Assembly: GCA_047615875.1 (NCBI GenBank)
Contig: JBLHGU010000220.1
Coordinates: 1 to 8,589, forward strand
DNA length: 8,589 nucleotides
Direction of reading: 5' to 3'
From: JBLHGU01 sp047615875
GTDB taxonomy: Bacteria; Pseudomonadota; Gammaproteobacteria; Arenicellales; CAJQKF01
Made by a program: the position numbers and the translations under genes. This document shows positions 1 through 6,919 of the stretch, one piece after another; positions within the stretch are counted from its first letter, which is position 1; each line of letters opens with the position of its first letter. Under the pieces are notes generated by a model. That model did no database searches, was not told where the DNA came from, and worked only from the letters and a program-made list of their open reading frames with translations.

Positions 1-13
1 GCTCTTCCGATCT
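1..13 (+). other. Illumina adapter remnant (artefact)
   Basis: The first 13 bases, GCTCTTCCGATCT, are identical to the 3' end shared by the standard Illumina TruSeq adapters and primers. They lie exactly at the contig edge, and the TpsB-like reading frame becomes sensible immediately after them. They are almost certainly untrimmed adapter, so the gene that begins here is cut by the assembly and not by biology. Confidence 0.9.
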
Positions 14-1123
14 ATAAATGACATGGCAGGCGTTAAAAGCCGTATTTTACTGAAGCCCGGCAAAGAAACTGGAACAACAGATGTGCATCTAAAAATAGAA
101 CCGGACGATGATGCTAAGCACGCATTTTCTCTAGATAACTCCGGTAGTGATTTTACAGGTGCCGTGAATGCCAATCTGCATCTTGCCGGACACAATGCTC
201 TGGGTCGAGGAGAAAAGTTTGGGCTACATCTGCGCAAATCAGTCGGTGGAAAAAACGAAGACCTGACACGTATCTCTGTCGATATGAAAATGCCGCTGGC
301 CTGGTCTAACTGGCATCTTGAATCCCAGTTATTATGGAGTGAGAATGAAATTGGCGATCGACTAGTCGCGCTAAACTCGACCGGTGAGAGTCAGCAGTTA
401 GGTTTAGCGTTATCTCGTACTTTAGTAAACACCCTGGCTCACCAGTCCAAGATCCGGGTTGGATTGGAAAGCCGCAAACACGAATCCACTCTTGCCGGTG
501 TGAATGAAAGCAGTGATAGTATCAGTCAGGTATTTGTGGAAGCCGATGGCGTCTGGCGATATGGTAGTCGTTGGGTGGTTTATGCTAGCGCTCGACTGTT
601 GCAGGGAGTTAACTGGCTTGGCGCCGATGAGATTGGAGAATCCGATGCCACCCGCGCGCAAGGTGACCCAGAGGCGCTAATATTTAGGCCGACATTTTTT
701 ACCAGCTTTCATCCAGCTAGCAAAGATTCTATAAGTCTTACCCTACAGGCTCAGAGCACCGATGATGTTTTGTTATCTTCCGATCTGTTCGCAATTGGTG
801 GTGAAGGCAGCGTGCGGGGATTTGAGCCGGGTGCAGAGTTCGCAGAAGATGGTTATCAGTTATCGGTTCAGTACAATCGAAAATTTTCAGCTGGTGGTCG
901 CACGCTAACTGCAAGCGTATTCTATGATTTAGGCCATGTTAACGGAAAGCTGGCTAATACTATCCAGGATGACACATTGAAATCAGTGGGTTTGGGCATG
1001 AATATGAAACTGCCAAAGATGGACTCTCGTATTTCATTACAAGTGGGTTTTCCAACTGGAACGTATACGGATAAAACCCTGGAAGATCAGGTTTTCTATG
1101 CCCGATTTTCCAGGCAGTTTTAG
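14..1123 (+). CDS. TpsB-family outer-membrane transporter (FhaC/ShlB/HecB-like), 5'-truncated
   Basis: Outer-membrane pore of a two-partner (type Vb) secretion system, which exports a large TpsA exoprotein. The frame is open from base 14 and begins IND-MAGV-, matching the (L/I)NDLPGV segment of the second POTRA domain in this family. The ATG at 23 is therefore an internal methionine, not the start. Numbering from that Met, residues 1-30 are the end of the POTRA region. The rest is alternating beta-barrel sequence, with the Omp85-superfamily VRGF motif at 264-267 (context IGGEGSVRGFEPG), a YDLGHV strand motif at 301-306 and a C-terminal phenylalanine typical of barrel proteins. Family members are usually about 550-580 residues, so roughly 200 N-terminal residues are missing, including the signal peptide, plug helix and POTRA1. 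No TpsA partner is in the window; it would have to lie upstream or elsewhere. Family assignment is firm, substrate unknown. Confidence 0.86.
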   Translation: MNDMAGVKSRILLKPGKETGTTDVHLKIEPDDDAKHAFSLDNSGSDFTGAVNANLHLAGHNALGRGEKFGLHLRKSVGGKNEDLTRISVDMKMPLAWSNWHLESQLLWSENEIGDRLVALNSTGESQQLGLALSRTLVNTLAHQSKIRVGLESRKHESTLAGVNESSDSISQVFVEADGVWRYGSRWVVYASARLLQGVNWLGADEIGESDATRAQGDPEALIFRPTFFTSFHPASKDSISLTLQAQSTDDVLLSSDLFAIGGEGSVRGFEPGAEFAEDGYQLSVQYNRKFSAGGRTLTASVFYDLGHVNGKLANTIQDDTLKSVGLGMNMKLPKMDSRISLQVGFPTGTYTDKTLEDQVFYARFSRQF

Positions 1124-1261
1124 CTGACTAGAATTTAGCTCGCTTAAGTTCCGGATGAACGCAATCTCACGCAAACCTGTAACTCGCCAACCGCAATATG
1201 TCTATGGTTGACACGCGCAACTAGCATATTCCTTAGTTTTCATATCACTTCAAGATAGCCA

Positions 1262-2347
1262 ATGGGCCTGAAACTTACACTTACTGATCGCGAAATACCT
1301 ACCTCGCCATCTTTCATTGAATTCTTGCACGCCATAATTACCGGCAACGATCACTATGTCGGTAGCTGGTATAGGCAGGAAGAAGAAGGCATGCATCGAG
1401 ACCAGGATCGATACCAGGATATTCAGCAAAAGGCTAACGAAGTGCTGGCCGATCCACGCGGGCAACAATGGATCTTACGCTCCTATCGATTCTTTAAAGA
1501 AATGCTAACCGGCAGGCCGGATCAGTTGCGAGACATCACTCGTTATCGTTTTTTCTTTGTCATTGGTATTCCGCGAACAGGCGGTACTTACGTGACCAAG
1601 CAGTTGTTTCGGGCTGGAAACATAGATTATAAGAAAGTTCAGAACGCATTGGCCCATGATGGCTTTCCACATCTCGGACACCTGAGCTTTCGTGGGGCAG
1701 GCAATGTGCACACATCCGGGTTGCTGCAACTCGCTGAATATCTCACCATGGTTGATGTATTTTTCAAGGAACACGGGAGACTCGCCTATCAGGGTGGAGT
1801 GGTTGTGCCGAAAAAATTTACTAAAAGCGTCTATTACTTTGATTTAATCCGAGAATTATTTGGTGAAAAATCCCACTATCTAGTGACACTACGCCACCCA
1901 CTGAGCGTGACCCAGTCTGTATTGGATAAAGCCGGTGGACTTCCGGAGAATCGCAAGTTTCATCTTCGCAGTGCGATAGAACGCTGGGCGTTGGATGACT
2001 GGGTACACTGGGGAGAAAATGAACAACGGGTGCTGAATATGAACTACGTAGAGGCCTTCGCGGGCTACTGGAAGCGTTTTCATTACCAGCTAGCCATTTC
2101 CGGTATACCGCGTATGCCAACCTGCCAGATTATTCCTTACGGTGAGGAATCCATGACGGATACCATTCGTCACTGGTATAAGGAGTTCGATGTGGAGCTG
2201 GAACCAGAGACATTTAAGGTTGCACCACGCCCCGAGTTTGAAAGTGATGAAGAGCTTGTGGGTGAACAAACTCTGGATGACGTTGCCCAGTTCTGGTCTG
2301 GTTTGGGCCTTAAATTTCCATTAGAAAAGTTGCGCGAACGACATTAA
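1262..2347 (+). CDS. Sulfotransferase-family protein (PAPS-dependent type)
   Basis: 361 residues, complete. A P-loop-like 5'-phosphosulfate-binding motif, VIGIPRTGGTYVTKQLF (about 100-116), follows a beta strand (RYRFFFV). About 100 residues on comes VTLRHPLSVTQSVL (208-221), which fits the 3'-phosphate-binding segment of sulfotransferases, with R211 and S215 or S219 as likely contacts. Known enzymes of this fold move sulfate from PAPS to a sugar, lipid or protein acceptor; here the acceptor cannot be read. There is no signal peptide or membrane helix, so it is likely cytoplasmic. The first 90 residues are helical and charged and match no domain I recognise. The ATG at 1262 has no good Shine-Dalgarno (upstream TTCAAGATAGCCA), but it is the natural start. 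It lies 138 bases after the TpsB stop, on the same strand and upstream of sugar-modifying genes, which suggests surface-glycan sulfation (inference). Confidence 0.75.
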   Translation: MGLKLTLTDREIPTSPSFIEFLHAIITGNDHYVGSWYRQEEEGMHRDQDRYQDIQQKANEVLADPRGQQWILRSYRFFKEMLTGRPDQLRDITRYRFFFVIGIPRTGGTYVTKQLFRAGNIDYKKVQNALAHDGFPHLGHLSFRGAGNVHTSGLLQLAEYLTMVDVFFKEHGRLAYQGGVVVPKKFTKSVYYFDLIRELFGEKSHYLVTLRHPLSVTQSVLDKAGGLPENRKFHLRSAIERWALDDWVHWGENEQRVLNMNYVEAFAGYWKRFHYQLAISGIPRMPTCQIIPYGEESMTDTIRHWYKEFDVELEPETFKVAPRPEFESDEELVGEQTLDDVAQFWSGLGLKFPLEKLRERH

Positions 2348-2393
2348 AGTCGGAATTTCATTTTTTATAGCCACAAGAATAATATTTAGCGAT

Positions 2394-2733
2394 ATGCAGC
2401 GTGACGATGCAGGCCAGAGTTATCATTTGCCAACTGTGGCGACGGACTCAGGTGCGATTGAGTTGCTTCTTATTACCATGCAGCAGTATGGATATCGAAG
2501 CCAGTTTGGATTTTTTGCTAAAAGTCACTAACTACTTAGTAAGACGCTGGATGACCACCAACTAGCAGCAGTGAATTTTGTCAATTAGGCCTTTAATGCG
2601 AACAGACAGTCTATATAAACATCCTACTTTATTGCGGTCCCATGAAAACAAGCCCATGCAGAATTTGATTAACTTCAAACTGGTGTTTAGTGAGCAGTTT
2701 CGTAATTTTCAACGCGCGGGGTTGGTCCTATGA
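2394..2733 (+). pseudogene. Decayed gene of unknown family between the sulfotransferase and the epimerase
   Basis: This 340-base stretch has no long open frame but reads like broken coding sequence. An ATG at 2394 opens a frame of 45 codons ending FGFFAKSH, then TAA (2529-2531). The same frame continues as LLSKTLDDHQLAAVNFVN, TAG (2586-2588), then AFNANRQSI and TAA (2616-2618). The +1 frame takes over with an ATG at 2596 and runs 45 codons to a TGA at 2731-2733, ending QFRNFQRAGLVL. That TGA overlaps the ATG of the epimerase (2730) as ATGA, the coupling seen between real operon genes. Two in-frame stops plus a frameshift suggest a degraded or error-ridden upstream operon member. I do not recognise the family. 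Alternatively the 3' piece (2596-2733) is a genuine small gene of 45 residues, or the whole is non-coding and the overlap is chance. Confidence 0.38.
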
Positions 2734-3773
2734 GCCTGAGTTTATTGGTCACTGGGCACGATGGATATATCGGCTCAGTACTGGTACCTTTGCTCCTGTC
2801 GGCAGGCCATCGTGTGACAGGTTGTGATATTGGCCTATACAGGAAATGCTCCTTCTTGGGTGAACTCTCTGAAGTTGAAAACCTGGCCACAGATGTACGT
2901 TGTTTGCAGGCAAAAGACCTCGCGAACATAGATGCTATCATTCATCTGGCCGGTCTATCCAACGATCCTTTAGGCAGTTTCCGGCCTCAACTGACAGAGG
3001 AAGTTAATTACAAGGCATCGCTTCACCTGGCCAATCTGGCAATTGATAGTGGCGTCGAAAGATTTTTATTTGCCTCATCATGTAGTGTCTATGGTAACGG
3101 GTCGGATGATTTGCTGGACGAACAATCCAGAACTAACCCGATTACACCTTACGCCCGCTCAAAGTATCAGGCAGAAGTTGACATTGCATTACTGGCTAAC
3201 GAACGCTTTCATCCGACCTTTTTACGTGCAGGCACTGTGTATGGTGTATCACCCAGAATTCGATTTGATCTGGTACTTAACAACCTGACTGCATGGGCAC
3301 ACGCCAGTGGCAAAGTTCATCTGAAAAGTGATGGTAATGCCTGGCGCCCGATGCTGCATGTTAAGGACCTGGCCCAGGCTTATCTATCCATTCTCGAGGC
3401 ACCGTCGAAAATGGTCGCCGGTCAGGCCTTCAATATAGGTAGTACCGAACAGAATTTTCAGATCCATGAATTAGCTAGTACAGTTAATCTTGTGCTGCCC
3501 CAAAGTAAACTGGAATTTGCTACAAATGCTGGTGCTGATTTTAGAAATTATCGAGTAAACTGCGATAAATTCGCCGAGCTTATTACAGCACGTCCCATGA
3601 CCTGGACTATTGAGGATGGTGTTCGTGAACTGGCTGAGGCACTAGATTTACGACCTACTACGACCGGCGACATTGAGGGCGAGACATTTAATCGTTTAAC
3701 GCATATTCAGGCACTCATCAGGAATGGTGAATTGACTGCGGACCTTTACTGGAAGACACGATCACATGAGTAA
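2730..3773 (+). CDS. NAD-dependent epimerase/dehydratase, extended SDR family (nucleotide-sugar)
   Basis: 347 residues, full length for the family. The Rossmann motif is TGHDGYIG (8-15), the GxxGxxG type of extended SDRs, followed by an acidic residue at the end of beta-2 (CDIG, D33) that favours NAD(H). The catalytic set is visible: ASSCSVYG (115-122) supplies the Ser, and YARSK (141-145) supplies the YxxxK Tyr and Lys. HLAGLSNDP (72-80) is the usual strand-4 segment, and the second half contains the substrate-lobe motif WRPMLHVKDLA. Such enzymes epimerise, dehydrate or reduce nucleotide-linked sugars in the cytoplasm; the exact sugar cannot be deduced. The ATG at 2730 is chosen because an in-frame stop lies at 2703 and the ATG overlaps an upstream TGA. 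Its Shine-Dalgarno is poor, so it may depend on coupling. Two C-methyltransferases follow, and similar genes often sit beside such enzymes in deoxysugar pathways. Confidence 0.87.
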   Translation: MSLSLLVTGHDGYIGSVLVPLLLSAGHRVTGCDIGLYRKCSFLGELSEVENLATDVRCLQAKDLANIDAIIHLAGLSNDPLGSFRPQLTEEVNYKASLHLANLAIDSGVERFLFASSCSVYGNGSDDLLDEQSRTNPITPYARSKYQAEVDIALLANERFHPTFLRAGTVYGVSPRIRFDLVLNNLTAWAHASGKVHLKSDGNAWRPMLHVKDLAQAYLSILEAPSKMVAGQAFNIGSTEQNFQIHELASTVNLVLPQSKLEFATNAGADFRNYRVNCDKFAELITARPMTWTIEDGVRELAEALDLRPTTTGDIEGETFNRLTHIQALIRNGELTADLYWKTRSHE

Positions 3774-3845
3774 GACAGGGGCAGTGTTATTACCTATGAG
3801 CTAGCGAACCTCTGTCGAGTATGCTCTGCGTCAAAGCTCAGGCCT
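3766..3845 (+). other. Detached N-terminal segment of the C-methyltransferase (apparent frameshift)
   Basis: An ATG at 3766 overlaps the epimerase stop (ATGAGTAA) and has GGAAG at 3751-3755 ten bases upstream. Its frame reads MSKTGAVLLPMS and stops at a TAG (3802-3804). In the frame of the methyltransferase, the bases from 3783 onward read SVITYELANLCRVCSASKL and join directly to the annotated protein, with no ATG, GTG or TTG in between. One additional G in the GGGG run at 3778-3781 would fuse both into MSKTGGSVITYELANLCRVC. The CRVC motif is the first half of the zinc-binding N-terminus of this family. A homopolymer read error or a real one-base deletion explains this; an ATT start at 3789 is a weaker alternative. 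Confidence 0.7.
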
Positions 3846-5033
3846 GTGCTTGATCTAGGCTGCTCTCCTCTGGCAGATGTGTTAACGGATCAGCATGCTA
3901 ATGGTGCTGATGACCAAATGGTTCCCCTTAATCTGGCTTGGTGTGAGGCATGTGGTCTGTTGCAAATAGCCGAAACCGTTTCTCCGGAGATACTATTTAG
4001 TAGTCAATATCCTTATTTATCTTCGACCTCGGATTCCTGGTTGGATCACTGTCGAAAAAATGCTATCGAGCTGATTAATCAGCTCGGTCTGGACCAGAAT
4101 TCGTTGGTGATCGAACCTGCCAGTAATGATGGGTACATGCTGCAAAATTTCGTTTCCCGTGGCATTCCGGTGCTGGGCATCGAACCCTCCAGAGTTCCGT
4201 CTTTACAGGCGGAGGCTGCAGGAGTGCCAACCCTTGAAGCTTTTTTCAACCGTGACCTTGCTGTTCAATTAGCGTCTGAAGGACGTCTTGCAGATCTTAT
4301 AATCGCCAATAATGTACTTGCCCATGTGATGGACTTACATGATTTTATGGCTGGTCTGGTCATTTTGTTAAAACCACAGGGCACTCTGGTAATTGAGGTC
4401 CCTTATGTAGAAGATCTGATAGCTAAAAACGCATTTGATACCATCTACCATCAGCACCTTTGTTACTTTGGGATTAACTCTCTTGATACGCTAATGCGGC
4501 AACATAATATCAAAATAATAGATGTGAAACAGTTGACGACCCATGGCGGATCCCTTCGCATCTATGCCCGTCGTTATGGCGACGCGCAGCCAATTGTGGC
4601 AGAAATGAAAACCCACGAACAGCGTCAGGGTGGTATGAACTGGGATTACTATGCGCAATTCGTCACACGGGTGGATTTGGTAAGAGATGAATTGGTGAGC
4701 CTGCTTAAGGGCATTAAGTCCGACGGATTTAGAATTGCTGCTTATGGTGCCGCAGCTAAAGGCACCACCCTCATGCACTATTGCGAAATTGGCAAGAATT
4801 ATCTGGATTACGTGGTTGATCGCAACGAGTTTAAGCAGGGAAAGAGAATGCCAGGAAACGCCCTAGAGATCCTTTCGCCAGAATTTCTTCTGACTGATAA
4901 GCCAGACTACCTCCTGTTATTGCCGTGGAACCTTGCCGAGGAAATTCTTTCTCAACTGCGAAACTACCAGATAGGTGGCGGGCGGGTTATTGTGCCACTG
5001 CCCTCCCTGTGGATAACAGATTTTCAGGAATGA
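3846..5033 (+). CDS. Class I SAM sugar C-methyltransferase (TylC3/TcaB9-type), N-terminus displaced by frameshift
   Basis: 395 residues if counted from the GTG at 3846, but the true protein very probably starts near 3766. The family has three parts, and all are visible. The zinc-binding N-terminus has CEAC at 33-36, while its partner CRVC lies just upstream of the GTG. The SAM core contains VIEPASNDGYML (88-99) as motif I, GIEPS (111-115) after strand 2 and NNVLAHVMD (155-163). A C-terminal lobe starts near 294 with FRIAAYGAAAKGTTL. Relatives transfer a methyl group to carbon 3 of a 4-keto-6-deoxy nucleotide sugar. The sequence YHQHLCYF (201-208) sits where the family has the active-site YHEH; a Gln in place of the Glu may alter activity. 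It overlaps the downstream methyltransferase by four bases (ATGA at 5030). The sugar is not identifiable. Confidence 0.83.
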   Translation: MLDLGCSPLADVLTDQHANGADDQMVPLNLAWCEACGLLQIAETVSPEILFSSQYPYLSSTSDSWLDHCRKNAIELINQLGLDQNSLVIEPASNDGYMLQNFVSRGIPVLGIEPSRVPSLQAEAAGVPTLEAFFNRDLAVQLASEGRLADLIIANNVLAHVMDLHDFMAGLVILLKPQGTLVIEVPYVEDLIAKNAFDTIYHQHLCYFGINSLDTLMRQHNIKIIDVKQLTTHGGSLRIYARRYGDAQPIVAEMKTHEQRQGGMNWDYYAQFVTRVDLVRDELVSLLKGIKSDGFRIAAYGAAAKGTTLMHYCEIGKNYLDYVVDRNEFKQGKRMPGNALEILSPEFLLTDKPDYLLLLPWNLAEEILSQLRNYQIGGGRVIVPLPSLWITDFQE

Positions 5034-6196
5034 ATTCTGGCAATAAAATTTGCCCTATTTGCACTCACCCCGGTCTTGTCGAAATTTATGCTCAAGTCAG
5101 TGTGCCGGTGCATAGTGTGGTATTGGTGCGGGAACACCATAGGGCAGCTAATTTTCCAACCGGAGATATACAATTAGTCTGTTGCGAGTACTGCGGATTT
5201 GCATTCAACTCAACGTTTAATCCGGTACAAATGAAATACTCTGAAGACTATGAGGAAACACAGAGCTATTCGCCAACTTTCAGCCACCATCAGGAAAGTC
5301 TGGCCCGGATTCTAGTAGACCGTTTCGACCTTAAGCAGAGAAGGATTGTTGAAGTAGGTTGTGGCAAGGGTGAGTTTCTTAGCCTGTTGTGTAATATCGG
5401 CGCTAACCATGGCATAGGTTTTGACCCTGGTTTCGACCCATTGCGAATTACGTTACCTGAAAATGTCTCTGTAAAACAAACTCTTTTTGATCGCGATCAA
5501 CAGTTGGACAATATTGATTTCATTGCTTGTGTAATGACACTGGAACACATTTCACAACCAGTTGCCTTTCTGCAGGACCTGCGCCATGCCATAGGTGTCC
5601 AGAATCCAGTGGTATTTTTTCAGGTGCCAGATGCCCAGCGAATTTATCAACACGGTGCGTTCTGGGATATTTACCATGAGCATTGCAACTACTTTACCGA
5701 TGTCGCTTTGTCCTGTGCGTTTGAAAGAGCTGGTTTTGCGGTGCAGGAGGTCTCCAGAACATTTTCTGATCAATACCTGACGATAGTTGCGAAACCTGAT
5801 AAGTCGATTGCTACAACAACAAGTATCAATTCTAAGTTTTCGGTAAAATTTGCAGGGTTTCCAGCCCGAGTTAGTCAACACAAGCAAGTGATGATGGAAG
5901 CCATTCTGGAAAACCATAGCCATGGGGGTCGATTGGCACTATGGGGTGGGGGATCAAAGGCCGTTGCGTTACTTACTGTACTGGATATAGATGGACAGCA
6001 GTGTCGAGTGGTGGATATCAATACTCATAAGCATAATAGTTATCTTCCAGGCTCTGGACATCGGGTGTATAGCCCGGAATCCCTACAACAATACGCACCT
6101 ACTTTAGTAATTATAATGAATGGAGCGTATGAAAAAGAAATTATCCAACAACTTGACTCGTTCGATCTGCAACCAAAGTTAATTATACTACCCTAG
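5030..6196 (+). CDS. Second class I SAM methyltransferase of the sugar C-methyltransferase type
   Basis: 388 residues from the ATG at 5030, which overlaps the preceding TGA as ATGA. The frame stays open to 4925, but the earlier start would intrude deep into the neighbouring gene, and the CxxC domain begins naturally after this Met. CPIC (8-11) and CEYC (52-55) form a four-cysteine zinc site. IVEVGCGKGEFL (106-117) is SAM motif I, GFDPG (130-134) follows strand 2, and MTLEHISQP (169-177) is the post-motif region. YHEHCNYF (215-222) has the canonical active-site tetrad. A C-terminal lobe begins with GRLALWGGGSKAVALL (300-315), as in the C-methyltransferase C-terminal domain. It has the same architecture as the preceding gene but is strongly diverged, so it is not a recent duplicate. 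It is likely to act on another position or another intermediate of the same cytoplasmic nucleotide-sugar pathway (inference). Confidence 0.82.
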   Translation: MNSGNKICPICTHPGLVEIYAQVSVPVHSVVLVREHHRAANFPTGDIQLVCCEYCGFAFNSTFNPVQMKYSEDYEETQSYSPTFSHHQESLARILVDRFDLKQRRIVEVGCGKGEFLSLLCNIGANHGIGFDPGFDPLRITLPENVSVKQTLFDRDQQLDNIDFIACVMTLEHISQPVAFLQDLRHAIGVQNPVVFFQVPDAQRIYQHGAFWDIYHEHCNYFTDVALSCAFERAGFAVQEVSRTFSDQYLTIVAKPDKSIATTTSINSKFSVKFAGFPARVSQHKQVMMEAILENHSHGGRLALWGGGSKAVALLTVLDIDGQQCRVVDINTHKHNSYLPGSGHRVYSPESLQQYAPTLVIIMNGAYEKEIIQQLDSFDLQPKLIILP

Positions 6197-6350
6197 TTTG
6201 ACAGCACTGGAGGCAACGGCAAATTCTAATTGCATCTAATCTAAATATTCGCTGTATATGCTTCCAGTTATTATAAGATCGAGCAGAGGAGCCGGTCACC
6301 CGCCCCGCTCGTTAGAACCCAGCGTGCCCAATTCAGGCACTAGTGGGCCA
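6197..6350 (+). other. Intergenic segment with GC-rich patch of unknown origin
   Basis: Nothing coding is recognisable between the methyltransferase stop and the cyclase remnant. Bases 6285-6350 are clearly more GC-rich than the surroundings and translate to low-complexity Pro/Arg/Ser sequence. A TTGACA hexamer at 6198-6203 has no well-spaced -10 partner. The patch shares only a 10-base string (CCGCCCCGCT) with the hairpin near 7845, too little to call a repeat. It may be foreign DNA that truncated the cyclase. Confidence 0.3.
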
Positions 6351-6657
6351 CGCGTCAAATTAGGTAACACTCAGAGTGTCTGTGCGGGTATCGCGCTGCA
6401 TATTGGTAATGTTTTATTCGGTAAAATAGGAGGGCGTTCACGATTAGACGTTACTGTAGTTGGTTCGGTCGTAAACGAGGCGTCAAGATTGGAGTCTCTC
6501 TGTAAGGATACCTATCCATTACTAATTAAAAAAATAATTTCAACAAAACCATGGCGGTGACAAACTAACTTCAATTGGTAAAAAAGAACTCAAAGGCGTT
6601 AATAGCGAGCGTGAAATTTTTACTTCAACCACTATGGCGCAGAAAACAGGTGTTTAA
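6351..6657 (+). pseudogene. Class III adenylate/guanylate cyclase, C-terminal fragment with frameshift
   Basis: The translated sequence CAGIALHIGNVLFGKIGG, followed by RLDVTVVGSVVNEASRLESLCK (6381-6506), is the second half of a class III nucleotidyl cyclase catalytic domain. In that family the usual form is GIGLHxGxVxxGNIG, RLDFTVIGxxVNxASRLE, where the Asn and Arg of the VNxASR motif position the substrate ribose and triphosphate. The frame stops at a TGA (6558-6560), but the +1 frame continues directly with GGDKLTSIGKKELKGV and EREIFTS to a TAA at 6655-6657, matching the usual tail of these proteins (LRSLGxxxLRGV...REVF). The shift lies between about 6538 and 6556. Upstream of about 6357 there is no cyclase sequence, so the first metal-binding Asp, any sensor domain and a start are missing. 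The fragment cannot be functional alone. It belongs to neither neighbour's pathway. Confidence 0.8.
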
Positions 6658-6919
6658 TGAATTTAGATAACAATAGTCAGCAAAACATACCAAATTCCTG
6701 CTCCGGGTAACTTTGAGTTCTATTAGAATTTTGAGCGTTCCTGGCCTACCTAAAATCGTCATTGGAAAATATGACAACGAAGGGTTCACTTACTACAAGA
6801 CAATATTCGGGAATCGGTCATAGGACCCTAGGTGCGCCCAAATATTACCGCGCTAAGCGTCCTCCGCAATCCGTACTGTTTTGCGTCCTCAGGAGGAAGG
6901 CAGGCCTTCGCTTACTGGG
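6658..6919 (+). other. Non-coding stretch between two gene remnants
   Basis: About 260 bases with no credible gene on either strand. An open frame at 6762-6956 has no recognisable content and runs through the IS30 remnant in the wrong frame, so I treat it as chance. A short perfect inverted repeat, GAAGGC-AG-GCCTTC, lies at about 6897-6910, without a following T run. The junction between unrelated DNA and IS30 sequence lies at its right end. Confidence 0.4.

Noticed and set aside
1208..1213. Perfect TTGACA upstream of the sulfotransferase as a promoter
   Set aside because: No acceptable -10 box lies 16-18 bases downstream; the nearest AT-rich hexamers have wrong spacing.
2529..2618. In-frame TAA and TAG that could each replace a Gln codon, hinting at stop-codon reassignment
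   Set aside because: The clear genes in the window end normally at TAA, TAG and TGA and have no internal stops, and a frame change is also needed here. Gene decay explains it better.
4925..5029. Earlier ATG start for the second methyltransferase
   Set aside because: It would overlap the previous gene by over 100 bases. The ATGA overlap start at 5030 fits the operon, and the CxxC domain begins right after it.
6311..6330. GTTAGAAC string as an integron attC core
   Set aside because: It does not match the full core consensus, has no paired inverse core, and no integron cassette structure surrounds it.
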